Counted from the stretch's first letter, positions 7,550-16,250 are shown. The stretch is 64,000 bases of DNA from Candidatus Calditenuaceae archaeon (GCA_025058175.1 JANXED010000003.1:31184-95183), one strand, 5' to 3'. Translations and numbers: made by a program. Notes: generated by a model not told the origin, from the letters alone.

Positions 7550-7915
7550 TTGCCGAGGCGCGTGATCTCTTCAAGGCCGCTCTCGATACCGGAGGTGAAG
7601 GAGCTACTCGAGGGGGTACAGAGGGGCAGGTCGCCGATGGTCCAGAGGGTCTACAGCTACGTCTCGGCATACTCGAAGGTCAGCCCGGATGCCGCAAGGG
7701 CCCTCAAGGAGGAGCTGATGCGGGACCATGGCCTCGACGAGCTTGAGGCGACGCAGGTCGTGAACGTCTGCCCGATGACCGTGGAGGAGCTCAGGTCGGT
7801 CCTCTCCGGGTACAAGAGGCTGCTGCTGACGGTCCTCGCGGACGAGGAGAGGCTCAGGAGGATTGTCGAGACGATCAGGAAGCACGCGGGCTCAGACCGA
7901 AGGTCCGAGGACTGA
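7550..7915 (+). CDS. rpoF: RNA polymerase subunit RpoF (Rpb4)
   Basis: This 121-residue protein starts at TTG 7550. It fits archaeal Rpb4: an N-terminal strand region (RRVISSRPLSIPEVKELLEG), a helical HRDC-like body and the conserved NVCPMTVEELRSVL motif. RpoF pairs with RpoE (Rpb7) to form the polymerase stalk that binds nascent RNA and helps open complex formation. It sits 10 bp after eL21 and 1 bp before DUF655, the conserved archaeal order. Confidence 0.9.
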   Translation: MPRRVISSRPLSIPEVKELLEGVQRGRSPMVQRVYSYVSAYSKVSPDAARALKEELMRDHGLDELEATQVVNVCPMTVEELRSVLSGYKRLLLTVLADEERLRRIVETIRKHAGSDRRSED

Positions 7916-7916
7916 T

Positions 7917-8498
7917 ATGCGGGAGTTCGAGCGCTGGAGGCCGAAGGTCTACGAGGACGAGGCGATAGTCCTAGGGATGGAGCAGTCGAGGAGGGGCGGG
8001 AGGCACGGGCACGCGAACGTCATCTACCTCCTGGGGACAGAGCACTTCACGCTCCTTGAGGCCGCGGTCTCCCCTGAGCTGAAGCTGGTCCCAGGGAACC
8101 TCCTCTACATCGGGAAGGACGCGCCGAGGGACATGGTCAGGATCATCAGGAGGATAGGGTACCAGGACCTCCCCGAAATGGCGAGACTCGAGCTCGAGAG
8201 GGCGGTGGAGAGGATCGTCAACGAGAAGGAGCCGAAGTTCGTGAAGTTCTTCAACACCTGCGGCCCCCTCACACCGAGGCTCCACGCGCTCGAAGTGATC
8301 CAGGGGATCGGGAAGAAGACGATGCTGAAGGTCCTCGAGGAGAGAGAGAAGAAGCCCTTCGAGTCCTTCGAAGAGATCGAGAAGAGGACCGGACTGCAGG
8401 ACGTGAAAGGAAGCGTCGTGAAGAGGATACTCCAGGAGCTCTCTGACCCCGACAACAGGTATTGGCTCTTCGTGAGGCCGCCGCACGTCGAGGCCTGA
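7917..8498 (+). CDS. DUF655 RNA-binding/HhH protein
   Basis: This 193-residue protein starts at ATG 7917, one base after the rpoF stop. The N-terminal half is OB-like (YEDEAIVLGMEQS, then HANVIYLLGTEHFTLLEAAV) and the C-terminal half holds tandem helix-hairpin-helix motifs (LEVIQGIGKKTMLKVLEE and FEEIEKRTGL). DUF655 proteins are archaea-specific and lie between rpoF and ksgA in many genomes, suggesting a link between transcription and ribosome biogenesis. Here ksgA does not follow; an ABC ATPase does. The biochemical role is unknown. Confidence 0.85.
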   Translation: MREFERWRPKVYEDEAIVLGMEQSRRGGRHGHANVIYLLGTEHFTLLEAAVSPELKLVPGNLLYIGKDAPRDMVRIIRRIGYQDLPEMARLELERAVERIVNEKEPKFVKFFNTCGPLTPRLHALEVIQGIGKKTMLKVLEEREKKPFESFEEIEKRTGLQDVKGSVVKRILQELSDPDNRYWLFVRPPHVEA

Positions 8499-8567
8499 TT
8501 CCGGCGAGCTCGAGGCCCGGGGCTCCAGCTCTCACGTAAATATTGCCCGGCTCCGGGGCGGGTCGGG

Positions 8568-9320
8568 ATGAGCGAGCTCGTGAGGATGGAGGACGTCTCC
8601 TTCGCTTACGCCAACTCCCGGAGCCCAGTCCTCCAGGGGATCAACATCCACGTGAACTACGCCGAGTTCGTGGGGATCGTCGGGCCGAGCGGGACCGGCA
8701 AGTCGACGCTCCTCAGGCTCATGTCTGGACTCCTCAAGCCCACGAAGGGCAGGGTCCTCTTCAGGGGCGAGCCCCTCAACGGTCCTAACCCCAGGATCTC
8801 GATGATGTTCCAGTCCCCGACGCTCTTGCCATGGCTGACCGTGATCGAGAACGTCACGCTCCCCCTCAAGGCGAGGAGGGACCTCACCGAGGAGGAGAAG
8901 AAGGAGCTAGGGATGAGGTTCCTCGACCTCACGGGGCTCTCGGGGTACGAGAGGGCCTACCCTAGGGAGCTCAGCGGCGGGATGCAGCAACGCGTCGCCC
9001 TCGCGAGGGCCCTCGTCAGCCTCCCAGACCTCCTTCTCCTCGACGAGCCGTTCAGCAACCTGGACCCGCTGACCGCGCTGGCCCTGATCAGGGAGATAGA
9101 GCACATGTGGTACGACTCCAGCCTCCCCCCGGCCTCCGTCGTGCTGGTCTCGCATAACGTCGACGAGATAGTCCAGCTCTCAGACAGGATCCTCGTCCTG
9201 AAGGGAAGGCCCGCGACCGTGGTCGCGGAGGTTAAGGTCGAGCTCGAGAGGCCTAGGGTCAGGCGGAGCCCGGAGTTCCTGAACATCGTCGATGAAGTGA
9301 TCGTGCTGATGGGGAACTAA
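8568..9320 (+). CDS. ABC transporter ATPase, nitrate/sulfonate/taurine type
   Basis: This 250-residue ATPase has Walker A GPSGTGKST, the Q-loop MMFQSPTLLPWLTV, signature LSGGMQQR, Walker B LLLLDEPFSNLD and an H-loop (VSHNVDE). The Q-loop LLPWLTV and the overall pattern match SsuB/TauB/NrtD subunits that power import of nitrate, sulfonates or thiamin precursors. A TATA-like GTAAATATTG lies about 30 bp upstream. No permease or binding-protein gene is adjacent in the window, so partner and substrate are unknown. Its 3' end overlaps by 4 bp a convergent gene whose product resembles the C-terminal domain often fused to such ATPases. Confidence 0.87.
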   Translation: MSELVRMEDVSFAYANSRSPVLQGINIHVNYAEFVGIVGPSGTGKSTLLRLMSGLLKPTKGRVLFRGEPLNGPNPRISMMFQSPTLLPWLTVIENVTLPLKARRDLTEEEKKELGMRFLDLTGLSGYERAYPRELSGGMQQRVALARALVSLPDLLLLDEPFSNLDPLTALALIREIEHMWYDSSLPPASVVLVSHNVDEIVQLSDRILVLKGRPATVVAEVKVELERPRVRRSPEFLNIVDEVIVLMGN

Positions 9321-9823
9321 GGCTTAGACCTCCTGGTCCTCTTGATCCTGAAGGAAGAGGACTCGCCGTCGTACTCCAGTATCCCGGTCGCGACCAGCCA
9401 GTCGATGATGAATGAGTTGAGCCTCCTGAGCTGCTCCTCCTCTACCGCGCAGAGCCCAAGCCTCTCGTTGATCTCCTCGACCGAGAGCGGCGACTGGACC
9501 GAGGAGAGGAGCGCGATGATCGACCTGAAGGGCTCGAGGCCCTGCACTAGCTCCTTCAACATCCCCAGCTTCCCGGAGGTCCCCTTCCTGCTGAAGGCCT
9601 GACCCTCCCTCGTGAGGATCAGGTCACCGTTCGCCACCTCGACGAACCTCAGCGCCCTCGCGACCTCCGCGACCCTCAGGAGGTGCCCGGTCTCCATCCC
9701 GGTCTCCCTCGCGAGTCTGTGCAGGTCAATCCGGCCTCCCCAGAGCACCAGGACCTCGACCAGCCCCGCGATCATCGAGGGCGTCACGTCGATGGGGCAG
9801 CTCTGTTGCTCCTCTTCCGACAA
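9317..9823 (-). CDS. stand-alone AAA-associated C-terminal-type winged-helix protein
   Basis: The 168-residue product has two helix-turn-helix-like halves: HRLARETGMETGHLLRVAEVARALRFVEV and a C-terminal winged region with FIIDWLVATGILEYDGE. This resembles the AAA_assoc_C domain normally fused to the C-terminus of archaeal nitrate/sulfonate-type ABC ATPases. Here it is a separate gene, convergent with and overlapping the 3' end of just such an ATPase by 4 bp. It may regulate or bind the ATPase in trans. Domain assignment is from pattern, not a search. Confidence 0.6.
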   Translation of the reverse strand: MSEEEQQSCPIDVTPSMIAGLVEVLVLWGGRIDLHRLARETGMETGHLLRVAEVARALRFVEVANGDLILTREGQAFSRKGTSGKLGMLKELVQGLEPFRSIIALLSSVQSPLSVEEINERLGLCAVEEEQLRRLNSFIIDWLVATGILEYDGESSSFRIKRTRRSKP

Positions 9824-9872
9824 CCCCTTCGGACGAATCCCGGCGTCCTCATAAAAACCCTGACCCGGTTCT

Positions 9873-9882
9873 CATTTAAATA
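9873..9882. promoter_or_regulatory. TATA box TTTAAATACA for uS9
   Basis: CATTTAAATACAG lies about 27 bp before the ATG at 9907, consistent with a leaderless uS9 mRNA. TTTAAA is symmetric, so it may also serve the divergent gene starting at 9823. Confidence 0.6.
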
Positions 9883-9906
9883 CAGAACGAGCCCGAAGAC
9901 TTGAGG

Positions 9907-10323
9907 ATGGTGCAGGCGGCGAGGGCGGAGGCGCTCAGAACGGTCTTCGTGGGGAAGAGGAAGGAGGCGGTTGCGAGGCTGAAGGTCGAGCGGGGCTCGG
10001 GGAAGGTGGTGGTGAACGGCACTCCGATCGAGCTCTGGGGGAACTGGGTCGCGAGGGAGAAGGCGCTGGTGCCGATCAGGATCGTCGGCGAGGCCGCCGG
10101 TTCCTACAACTTCTACCTGAACGTACAGGGAGGAGGGATCCTGGGCCAGGCCGACGCGATCGCGATCGCGATCTCGAGGGCCTTGGCGGCGCTCAACCCG
10201 GAGCTGAGGAAGTCCTTCGAGGCCTACGACTACCACCTGATCTCCGGTGATCCGAGGAGGACCGAGCCCAAGAAGCCGAACAGGAGGTCCGCGAGGAGGT
10301 TCAAGCAGAAGTCCTACAGGTGA
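9907..10323 (+). CDS. rpsI: 30S ribosomal protein uS9
   Basis: The 138-residue protein has the S9 hallmarks: VFVGKRKEAVARLKVERGSGKVVVNGTPIE, the central YNFYLNVQGGGILGQADAIAIAISRAL, and the basic C-terminal tail ending RRSARRFKQKSYR that reaches the ribosomal P site. ATG 9907 is chosen over TTG 9901 from the TATA spacing. The usual archaeal neighbours (uL13, eL18, rpoN) are absent, so the gene appears relocated. Confidence 0.95.
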   Translation: MVQAARAEALRTVFVGKRKEAVARLKVERGSGKVVVNGTPIELWGNWVAREKALVPIRIVGEAAGSYNFYLNVQGGGILGQADAIAIAISRALAALNPELRKSFEAYDYHLISGDPRRTEPKKPNRRSARRFKQKSYR

Positions 10324-10365
10324 CCCACCGAGGCTTAGAGCGACAGGCCTGGAGCTGACGGCCTC

Positions 10366-11049
10366 TTGCCGAGGGTCGACTTAGTGATAGCCGAGGCCGC
10401 GATCGAGCTGATCCCTAGGGAGCTCTGGGGAGAGCCCGACGTCGTCTCCTTCTGCAGGAGGAGGAAGAAGGACGTCAGGTGGACGCTCCTCGACTCCTCC
10501 TACCACCACAGGGCGATGAGGAGGCTCAGCGACGGCCACAGGCGCGGCAGACCTGACATCGTCCACTTCACCCTCCTCGAGGCCCTCGGCTCGCCGCTGA
10601 ACCTCTCGGGGATGTTGGGGGTCCACGTCCACACCCGGGACAACAGGTGGATCAGGGTGAACCCCTCAACAAGGCTCCCGAGGGTTTACGACCGGTTCAA
10701 GGGCCTCATCGAGCAGCTCTACAGGGAGGGGAGGCTCACCGCCGACGACGGTACCGTCCTCCTCGAGATGGAGGAGTCGGACCTGAGGAGTGTGCTGGAG
10801 GAGCTCGGTCCGGGTCAAAGGGTCCTCCTCCACGAGTCAGGGGAGGACATGGAGGCCGCGATCGGGGCGGGTTCGGTCGAGGCGGACGGCATGAAGCTCA
10901 TCGTCGGCGGCTTCCCGCACGGTGACTTCGGCCCGGAGGTGCTCGAGGTGGTCGACGTCGGGCTCAGGGTCTCGAACCACAGGCTCGACGCGTGGGTTGC
11001 GGTCTCGAGGGCCCTCTGCCTGCTAGAGAGGCACTTGCTGGGCTCTTGA
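10366..11049 (+). CDS. nep1: rRNA small subunit pseudouridine methyltransferase Nep1
   Basis: The 227-residue SPOUT-fold enzyme N1-methylates a pseudouridine in the 16S rRNA head (equivalent to Methanocaldococcus position 914). Conserved motifs are LLDSSYHHRAM, the RPDIVHFTLLEALGSPLN segment, VHTRDNRWIRVNPSTRLPRVYDRF, and the cofactor-knot region FPHGDFGPE. A TTG at 10366 is the start. It follows uS9 by 42 bp and probably shares its transcript. Confidence 0.92.
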   Translation: MPRVDLVIAEAAIELIPRELWGEPDVVSFCRRRKKDVRWTLLDSSYHHRAMRRLSDGHRRGRPDIVHFTLLEALGSPLNLSGMLGVHVHTRDNRWIRVNPSTRLPRVYDRFKGLIEQLYREGRLTADDGTVLLEMEESDLRSVLEELGPGQRVLLHESGEDMEAAIGAGSVEADGMKLIVGGFPHGDFGPEVLEVVDVGLRVSNHRLDAWVAVSRALCLLERHLLGS

Positions 11050-11062
11050 GGAGGAAAGAGGT

Positions 11063-12763
11063 TCAGCCGTACCTGAAGATGACCCCGTGGCCACGCCTCT
11101 CGTGTCCGAAGTCCACGACGCCCTTCGGGCCTATCACGCCGCAAGTCCCGCACGCGACGCACGCCACATAGTCGAACCTAAGCCTCGCCCTCGCCACGTC
11201 CTCGAGGGTCTCCTTGAGCGCCCTGGCCCTCGCGGCCTCCTCGGAGAGCCCCTCGGACATCGCCCTGTTGAGGTTGAAGAGGTAGAGGTCTCTGTAGGAC
11301 GCGAAGACGCCCTTGTCGAGCAGGAGCGTGTAGCAGTTGACCGGGCACGCCGGCACCCACTGCTTCAGGGCGAAGGCGGACGCGGCGTCGATGTCGACCT
11401 TGATGTGGCTGTAGTGGTGGTCCTCGTCGTACTGGAGCATGCCCGTGAGCTCTTGGACCCTCTTGATGACGTCCCTCGACCCCGAATGCGGAGCGTTGCT
11501 CGACGCCGAGATCACCCGCTCCCCTCCGGTCGCGAGCAGCAGCCTCGGGCCCAAACCGTACCCGATCCGGCCCTCGCTTATCGCGGAGTTGGTGGCGGAC
11601 CTCCTGATGTCCCTGTGGATCGGTCTTAGGAGCTCCCTGTAGTGAGAGAGCGCGTCCTCGTCGAACTTGTCGGCCGCGATGCACCTCAGCGCGACCTCGG
11701 CCGCCATTATCCCGGTAGCGATGGCCCTCCTCATGCCGTCGATGAGGCCACCGATCTTGACGAAGGCTCCAAGCGCGTCGCCGGTCACCAGGAACCCAGC
11801 CCTGTAGGGCTTCTCGAGGAACGTCTTGTGGCCCTTCGGTATGTTGTGTGCCGAATACTCGACGAGCTCTGCGCCCTCGAGGTACCTGGAGACCGCAGGG
11901 TGTGCCTCGAACTCCTCCAGCATGTCCATCGGCTTCCCGACGTTGACCGGGTCCTCGGCCGCGCGCCTCAGGTACGAGTCCAGTGAGACGACGATCCCGA
12001 CGCTGAGGGTGTCCTTGTTCGTGTAGAGGAAGGCGCCTCCGCTCACGCCCCTCATGAAGGGCCCGACGAAGTAGATCGCCTTGCCCTCGCCCTGCCCGAC
12101 CCCGAACCTCTCCTCGATGAGCTCGGGCTTCAGCTTGAAGACGTGTTTGACGCCGTGATAGACCTGGTACGGCTCGAGCTTCGGCCTCAGTCCCGCCTCG
12201 ACCACGAGGTTCGACGTGACGCCGCTCGCATCGATCACCAGCTTCGACCTCAGCTCCTCGTCGCTGGTCCGAACCCCGACCACCCTTCCGTCCTCGAAGA
12301 GGAGGTGCTCCACGGTGGTGCAGGTGTTCAACACTCCCCCAGCCTCTTGGACTCTGTTCGCCATCCACCGGTCCATTCTCGCCCTGAGGACCGAGTAGGC
12401 CCTCTCGCCGGTGTAGTTGAATCCCGTGACCCCGAGCCTTGTCAGGAAAGAGCGCTCGTCGACCCTCCTGACCTTGTACGACGCGGTGCCGTTGGAGCGA
12501 GTGGCCTCGGTGACGAAGAGGACCTCGTGCGAGACGATCCGCCTCTCGACCGGCCCCCTCTCGACGAAGTCGGGGAAGACGTCGATCACCGTGTAGCCCG
12601 GGATGTAGTCCAGGTACAGGACCCCGCCCGAGACGTTCTTGCTCCCCGCGAGGGGGCCGCGCTCCAGAAGGGCGACGTCGACGCCGTTCTGGACCAGCTT
12701 CATCGCGGCCGCGCATCCGGCGGGCCCCGCTCCGACAACTATGACGTCGAAGTCGTAGCCCAA
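11063..12763 (-). CDS. fixC: FixC-FixX fusion: ETF:quinone oxidoreductase with ferredoxin domain
   Basis: The 566-residue protein starts with an FAD Rossmann motif (DVIVVGAGPAGCAAAMKLV). It continues as a FixC/ETF-QO flavoprotein with GDALGAFVKIGGLIDGMRRAI, a membrane-associated quinone site being expected from the family. Residues after about 480 form a FixX-like ferredoxin segment (ACPVNCYTLL, then CVACGTCGVIGPKGVV), so FixC and FixX are one polypeptide. It is the third gene of etfB-etfA-fixCX. In Pyrobaculum aerophilum the equivalent EtfABCX complex bifurcates NADH electrons to ferredoxin and menaquinone, which suggests the same or quinone-linked acyl/amine oxidation here. Confidence 0.9.
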   Translation of the reverse strand: MGYDFDVIVVGAGPAGCAAAMKLVQNGVDVALLERGPLAGSKNVSGGVLYLDYIPGYTVIDVFPDFVERGPVERRIVSHEVLFVTEATRSNGTASYKVRRVDERSFLTRLGVTGFNYTGERAYSVLRARMDRWMANRVQEAGGVLNTCTTVEHLLFEDGRVVGVRTSDEELRSKLVIDASGVTSNLVVEAGLRPKLEPYQVYHGVKHVFKLKPELIEERFGVGQGEGKAIYFVGPFMRGVSGGAFLYTNKDTLSVGIVVSLDSYLRRAAEDPVNVGKPMDMLEEFEAHPAVSRYLEGAELVEYSAHNIPKGHKTFLEKPYRAGFLVTGDALGAFVKIGGLIDGMRRAIATGIMAAEVALRCIAADKFDEDALSHYRELLRPIHRDIRRSATNSAISEGRIGYGLGPRLLLATGGERVISASSNAPHSGSRDVIKRVQELTGMLQYDEDHHYSHIKVDIDAASAFALKQWVPACPVNCYTLLLDKGVFASYRDLYLFNLNRAMSEGLSEEAARARALKETLEDVARARLRFDYVACVACGTCGVIGPKGVVDFGHERRGHGVIFRYG

Positions 12764-12764
12764 C

Positions 12765-13883
12765 TCAGATCGACCTCAGCTCCTCGATCAGCCTCGGGAG
12801 GAACTCGTAGAGGTCCCCGACGACGCAGTAGTGCGCGATCTGGAAGATGGGAGCGTTCGGGTCCGTGTTAACCGCGATGATCTTCTTCGCCCTCTGCATC
12901 CCGACCCTGTGCTGGAGGGCTCCGCTTATCCCTAGGGCGATGTATACGTCAGGAGCAACGGTCTTCCCCGTCTGGCCGACCTGCCTCTCCTTCGTGATCA
13001 GGCCCTCGAGCTCCTTGAGCTGGGCGTAGATCAGGGCCCTGCTCGAGCCGATCTCCGCCTTCAGCCTCAACTTCTCCTGTATCAGCCTCTTCAGCTCCTC
13101 CGCCATCTTGTAGGCTTCCCTCGGGTCCCTTGGGTTCCCCGTGGCGTCCCTCAATATCCCGAGCCCCAGGCTGACGACGACGTTCGCCTCCTCGAGCTTC
13201 ACCTCGCTCTTCGGGAGGCGCCTCGTCTCGAGGACCTCCACTTGGAAGTCGTCTTCGTTGAACCGTGGCTCCCACTTGATCACCTCACCGGTCCTGCTCT
13301 CGTCCCTCGGCAACGGCGTGAAGTTCCCGGGCCTCACGCTGCTGATCTGGGGCCTGTGCTTCGGCGTGAAGATCTTCGCGATCCTCGTCGCGAAGTCGGG
13401 CCTCACCTGAGCTATGCAGTTCTTGTAGACGTACCGGCCCGTGGGCAGGTTCATGATGAAGTCCTCCACTATCAGGTCGATCACGTCCGCGGCGAGACCC
13501 GTCCTCGTCCTATAGGCGACCCTCGGTCCGAGGTCCTTCCCGATCTCGCTGGTCACGAAGAGCAGCGCCCACGGCTTCAGCTTCAGGACCATGTCGGAGA
13601 GGACGGTCGTGTACGGCAGGACCTGGTAGTCCTTGAGGCGGGGGTCGTCGCAGTAGATCACCTTATCGGCCCCGTAGTAGATCGGCTCGTTCACGAGGTC
13701 GCCGAGGTTGTAGCCCATCAGGACGCCGACGACCTTCATCCCGACCCTCTCGGCGATCTTCTTGGCACCGGCTATGACCTCGGTCGTCGCCCTGGTGAGA
13801 CGGCCGTCCTCGTGCTCGCAGTAGACCCAGACGTCGGTGTACCCCTCTATCCTGACCTCAATGCTTTGCAGCTGCGAGGACAC
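12765..13883 (-). CDS. etfA: electron transfer flavoprotein alpha subunit (EtfA/FixB)
   Basis: At 372 residues, this carries the N-terminal alpha/beta domain (VWVYCEHEDGRLTRAT, PYTTVLSDMVLKLKPWALLFVTSEIGKDLGPRVAYRT) and the C-terminal FAD domain. The FAD contacts are RQVGQTGKTVAPDVYIALGISGALQHRVGMQ followed by AVNTDPNAPIFQIAHYCVVGD. It overlaps etfB upstream by 26 bp and lies 1 bp before fixCX, so translation is coupled. A roughly 50-residue stretch between domains is typical of the larger FixB-type proteins associated with bifurcation. Confidence 0.93.
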   Translation of the reverse strand: MSSQLQSIEVRIEGYTDVWVYCEHEDGRLTRATTEVIAGAKKIAERVGMKVVGVLMGYNLGDLVNEPIYYGADKVIYCDDPRLKDYQVLPYTTVLSDMVLKLKPWALLFVTSEIGKDLGPRVAYRTRTGLAADVIDLIVEDFIMNLPTGRYVYKNCIAQVRPDFATRIAKIFTPKHRPQISSVRPGNFTPLPRDESRTGEVIKWEPRFNEDDFQVEVLETRRLPKSEVKLEEANVVVSLGLGILRDATGNPRDPREAYKMAEELKRLIQEKLRLKAEIGSSRALIYAQLKELEGLITKERQVGQTGKTVAPDVYIALGISGALQHRVGMQRAKKIIAVNTDPNAPIFQIAHYCVVGDLYEFLPRLIEELRSI

Positions 13884-15060
13884 CGCCGAACACCTCCGCT
13901 ATCAGGTCCTTCAGGTCGTACACCTTGACGAGCCCCCTCGCCTCGAGCTCCCTCACCAGCTCCTCCGGCAGGCCCTCGACCTTCTGGAACCTCTCGAAGG
14001 GCCCGTAGGTCTTGCCGTTGAACTCGAGCCTCTCGACCCTCTCGGAGAAGACCTTCGTCACGCCGAGGAACTTCTGGACCGGTATGCCGCCTATGTCTAT
14101 CCCCGGACCGACGATCGTCGGGGAGCCTGCCAGCCCTATCTGAGAGGGGTCGGCGCCGATCGCGTCGGCGCTCCAGACGACGACCTCCGGAGACTTGTTC
14201 CTGTAAGAGAAGGACCTCGACCTCTTCCTCCTCGAGACCCGAGGTACGTCGGGCCTGTACTCGGGCGAGATGGTGATCAGGCAGGGCAGCGGAGACCTGA
14301 CCCTCTGGACGTAGGACCCGAGCTTCCGCTCCGCAATCAGCGTCCCGCTCTCCGCGTCGACCTCGAACCAGGTGACGTGCGTGATGTCCGGTATCTGTCT
14401 GCCCATCAGGTCCGAGAGCGCTTCCGCGGTCTGGGGCCCGGTGCTCCCGGTCTCGCCGTCGGATGTCTTTAGCCCCGCGACGATCAGGAACCTCTCCAAC
14501 TCGACCCTCACCCTATCTAGCGCCTCGATCACCTCGTCCCTCGTCGCCTGGCCCCTGGCGTAGCGCTGGAGGACCCCGAGCGGCGCGCCGGGCTTGTCGG
14601 TGTAGAGGAGGTTCGGGATCAGGTTCCTCTCGTAGAGCTCCTTCGCCCTCTCGAGGACCCTCTCGGGGCCTTCGCCGGACTCGACCATCGACCTCAGCTC
14701 TTCGACCGCGCCCCTGTTCAGGTCGAGCACCTTCTTGATCCCCAGGGCCAGCGTGTATGCGGTAGCCCACGTGTCGGCACCGGCCATCCTCCTGTCGCTC
14801 AGGATGATTCCCTCGTCGACGCCCTCGATGGGGTGGGCGTAAAGCTCCGAGATCAGCGGCTTCACCTTGAAGTCGGGGCCCATGCTGACCGCGACGAGCT
14901 TGCCGCCGTTGTACCTCTTCGCGTAGTCGGCGGCCTGGAGCGCCTTGAAGTCGAGCGGGTTGATCACGAGGTCCATCTCCTCCCTCTTCAGGACGCCGCC
15001 GACCGTGATGACCCTGGTCGTCCTGGCCGGCACAGCCTTAGTCAACAGTATCACGATCAC
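13858..15060 (-). CDS. etfB: electron transfer flavoprotein beta subunit (EtfB/FixA), enlarged
   Basis: The N-terminus (VINPLDFKALQAADYAKRYNGGKLVAVSMGP) and the segment IILSDRRMAGADTWATAYTLA carry the AMP/FAD-binding pattern of EtfB. At 400 residues the protein is about 130 longer than common EtfB. A predicted helical insertion of roughly 100 residues (about 115-215, from RGAVEELRSMVES to LDRVRVELERFL) follows the first nucleotide motif, and the C-terminus is also extended (PVQKFLGVTKVFSERVERLEF). It leads the operon behind a strong TATA box. The insert could touch a dehydrogenase or ferredoxin partner; no such partner gene is in the window. Confidence 0.88.
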   Translation of the reverse strand: MIVILLTKAVPARTTRVITVGGVLKREEMDLVINPLDFKALQAADYAKRYNGGKLVAVSMGPDFKVKPLISELYAHPIEGVDEGIILSDRRMAGADTWATAYTLALGIKKVLDLNRGAVEELRSMVESGEGPERVLERAKELYERNLIPNLLYTDKPGAPLGVLQRYARGQATRDEVIEALDRVRVELERFLIVAGLKTSDGETGSTGPQTAEALSDLMGRQIPDITHVTWFEVDAESGTLIAERKLGSYVQRVRSPLPCLITISPEYRPDVPRVSRRKRSRSFSYRNKSPEVVVWSADAIGADPSQIGLAGSPTIVGPGIDIGGIPVQKFLGVTKVFSERVERLEFNGKTYGPFERFQKVEGLPEELVRELEARGLVKVYDLKDLIAEVFGGVLAAAKH

Positions 15061-15090
15061 GATCTCTCAAGAACTCTCTACCCTATGCTC

Positions 15091-15100
15091 TTAATTTATA
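15091..15100 (-). promoter_or_regulatory. TATA box TATAAATTAA for the etf operon
   Basis: On the minus strand GGGTATAAATTAAG lies 31-40 bp before the etfB ATG, the best TATA match in this region, giving a leader of only a few nucleotides. Confidence 0.7.
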
Positions 15101-15152
15101 CCCTCCGAGAGAAATCGGATCGTCGGTATGCTGGAGTCGGGGGCAGACCCCG

Positions 15153-16250
15153 TCACTCGATCAGCGACTGGAGCCTCCTCAGGGCCTCGAGCTTCGCACG
15201 GTCGCCGAGCTTCGCGGACTTGACCGCCTCCCGAAGGACCTCGGCGTTCCTGAGCATCGCCCTCCTGTCGACCATGTAGGGCCTTCCGCTCTTCGTCCCG
15301 TGGGCGTAGGCGAACTTGACCGGGTCCCGCCAAGAGAGCCTAGTGCCGTAGACGAGCGCTGAGACGTACGCCAGCCCCCTGACCGTCGCTGGCCCCATCC
15401 CCTTAACAGAGAGGAGCTCCTCGAAGCTCTCGACGCCCTTCGCCCTCCTGACAGTCTCCTCGTCGAACGACCTCGGCGGGAGGAGGTGCCTTGGGACCTC
15501 GGCACCTGCGAAGGGCCCTGCGTCCCTATCGAGGAGCCTCTGGCCCTTAAGGAGGGCCCTGGCCTGAGTCAGGTCCTCGTTGAGCCTCGTCATGGGCGTG
15601 TCCTTCAGCATCTCGACCACCGCCTCCCTCGTCTCCCTCGACTCCGGGCTGGTCATGTCCAGTACTGCGGCCTCGCTCCTCTCGGCGACGATCGACGTGT
15701 GGGGCCTCTCGGCCGACGCTCCCTTCTCGGACGACCAGTGGTATCGCCTCGCTAACCCGGCCTCTACGTTCATCCCCTGGTTGATCGCCGCCCAGCTCCC
15801 CTCCTCCGAGACGACCATCGCGTGGAAGTAAACAGCGTAGGAGTCCTGGAGGGCCGCGTCATCGACGCTGCACGTCAGCCTCGAGACGGCGATCAGTTCG
15901 TCCTTCTCCCTGAGGCCCACCTCGCGGTCAAGCTTCTCGAGCTCGTAGGGCACCCACCTCATCTCCTCGCCCTTCCCTCCCACCACCTTCACCGGGACGT
16001 CCGCGCCCCTGAGCCCCTCCTTGAGGGCCTTGAGCGTGACCGTCGTCTGGCCGCTGGTGTCCCACTCGAACCCTAGGACGCACGCGAGGGCCGTCAGCCA
16101 CGCGGGGTCAGAGAACCTCCTTACGGTCTCCTCGGGCCCGTGAACCTCGACGAGGGCCCTGACTATCTCCCTCCCCAGCTCGACCATCTCCTTGAAGTGG
16201 GGAACCGGACCCGAGACCAGCCAGAGCCTCGCCTCCCCTACCCTCCTCAC
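15153..16250 (-). CDS. DUF763 family protein
   Basis: About 365 residues from GTG 16250. It matches the DUF763 layout: a short N-terminal strand (VRRVGEARLWLVSGPVPHFKEMVEL), WLTALACVLGFEWDTSGQTTV, and LQDSYAVYFHAMVVSEEGSWAAINQGMN with conserved Tyr/His. A C-terminal helix-hairpin-helix (FEELLSVKGMGPATVRGLAYVSALVYG) is followed by YAHGTKSGRPYMVDR. The family is widespread in archaea and thermophilic bacteria; a nucleic-acid-binding or enzymatic role is suspected from the HhH element but unproven. The frame stays open to 16334, but the added residues look non-homologous. Confidence 0.8.
   Translation of the reverse strand: MRRVGEARLWLVSGPVPHFKEMVELGREIVRALVEVHGPEETVRRFSDPAWLTALACVLGFEWDTSGQTTVTLKALKEGLRGADVPVKVVGGKGEEMRWVPYELEKLDREVGLREKDELIAVSRLTCSVDDAALQDSYAVYFHAMVVSEEGSWAAINQGMNVEAGLARRYHWSSEKGASAERPHTSIVAERSEAAVLDMTSPESRETREAVVEMLKDTPMTRLNEDLTQARALLKGQRLLDRDAGPFAGAEVPRHLLPPRSFDEETVRRAKGVESFEELLSVKGMGPATVRGLAYVSALVYGTRLSWRDPVKFAYAHGTKSGRPYMVDRRAMLRNAEVLREAVKSAKLGDRAKLEALRRLQSLIE

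Noticed and set aside
8499..8567. ksgA expected after DUF655
   Set aside because: The next gene is a clear ABC ATPase; ksgA is simply not here.
11178..12716. Long second minus-strand frame inside fixCX
   Set aside because: Arg/Gly/Pro-rich shadow of a GC-rich gene; the overlapping frame has clear FAD and ferredoxin motifs.
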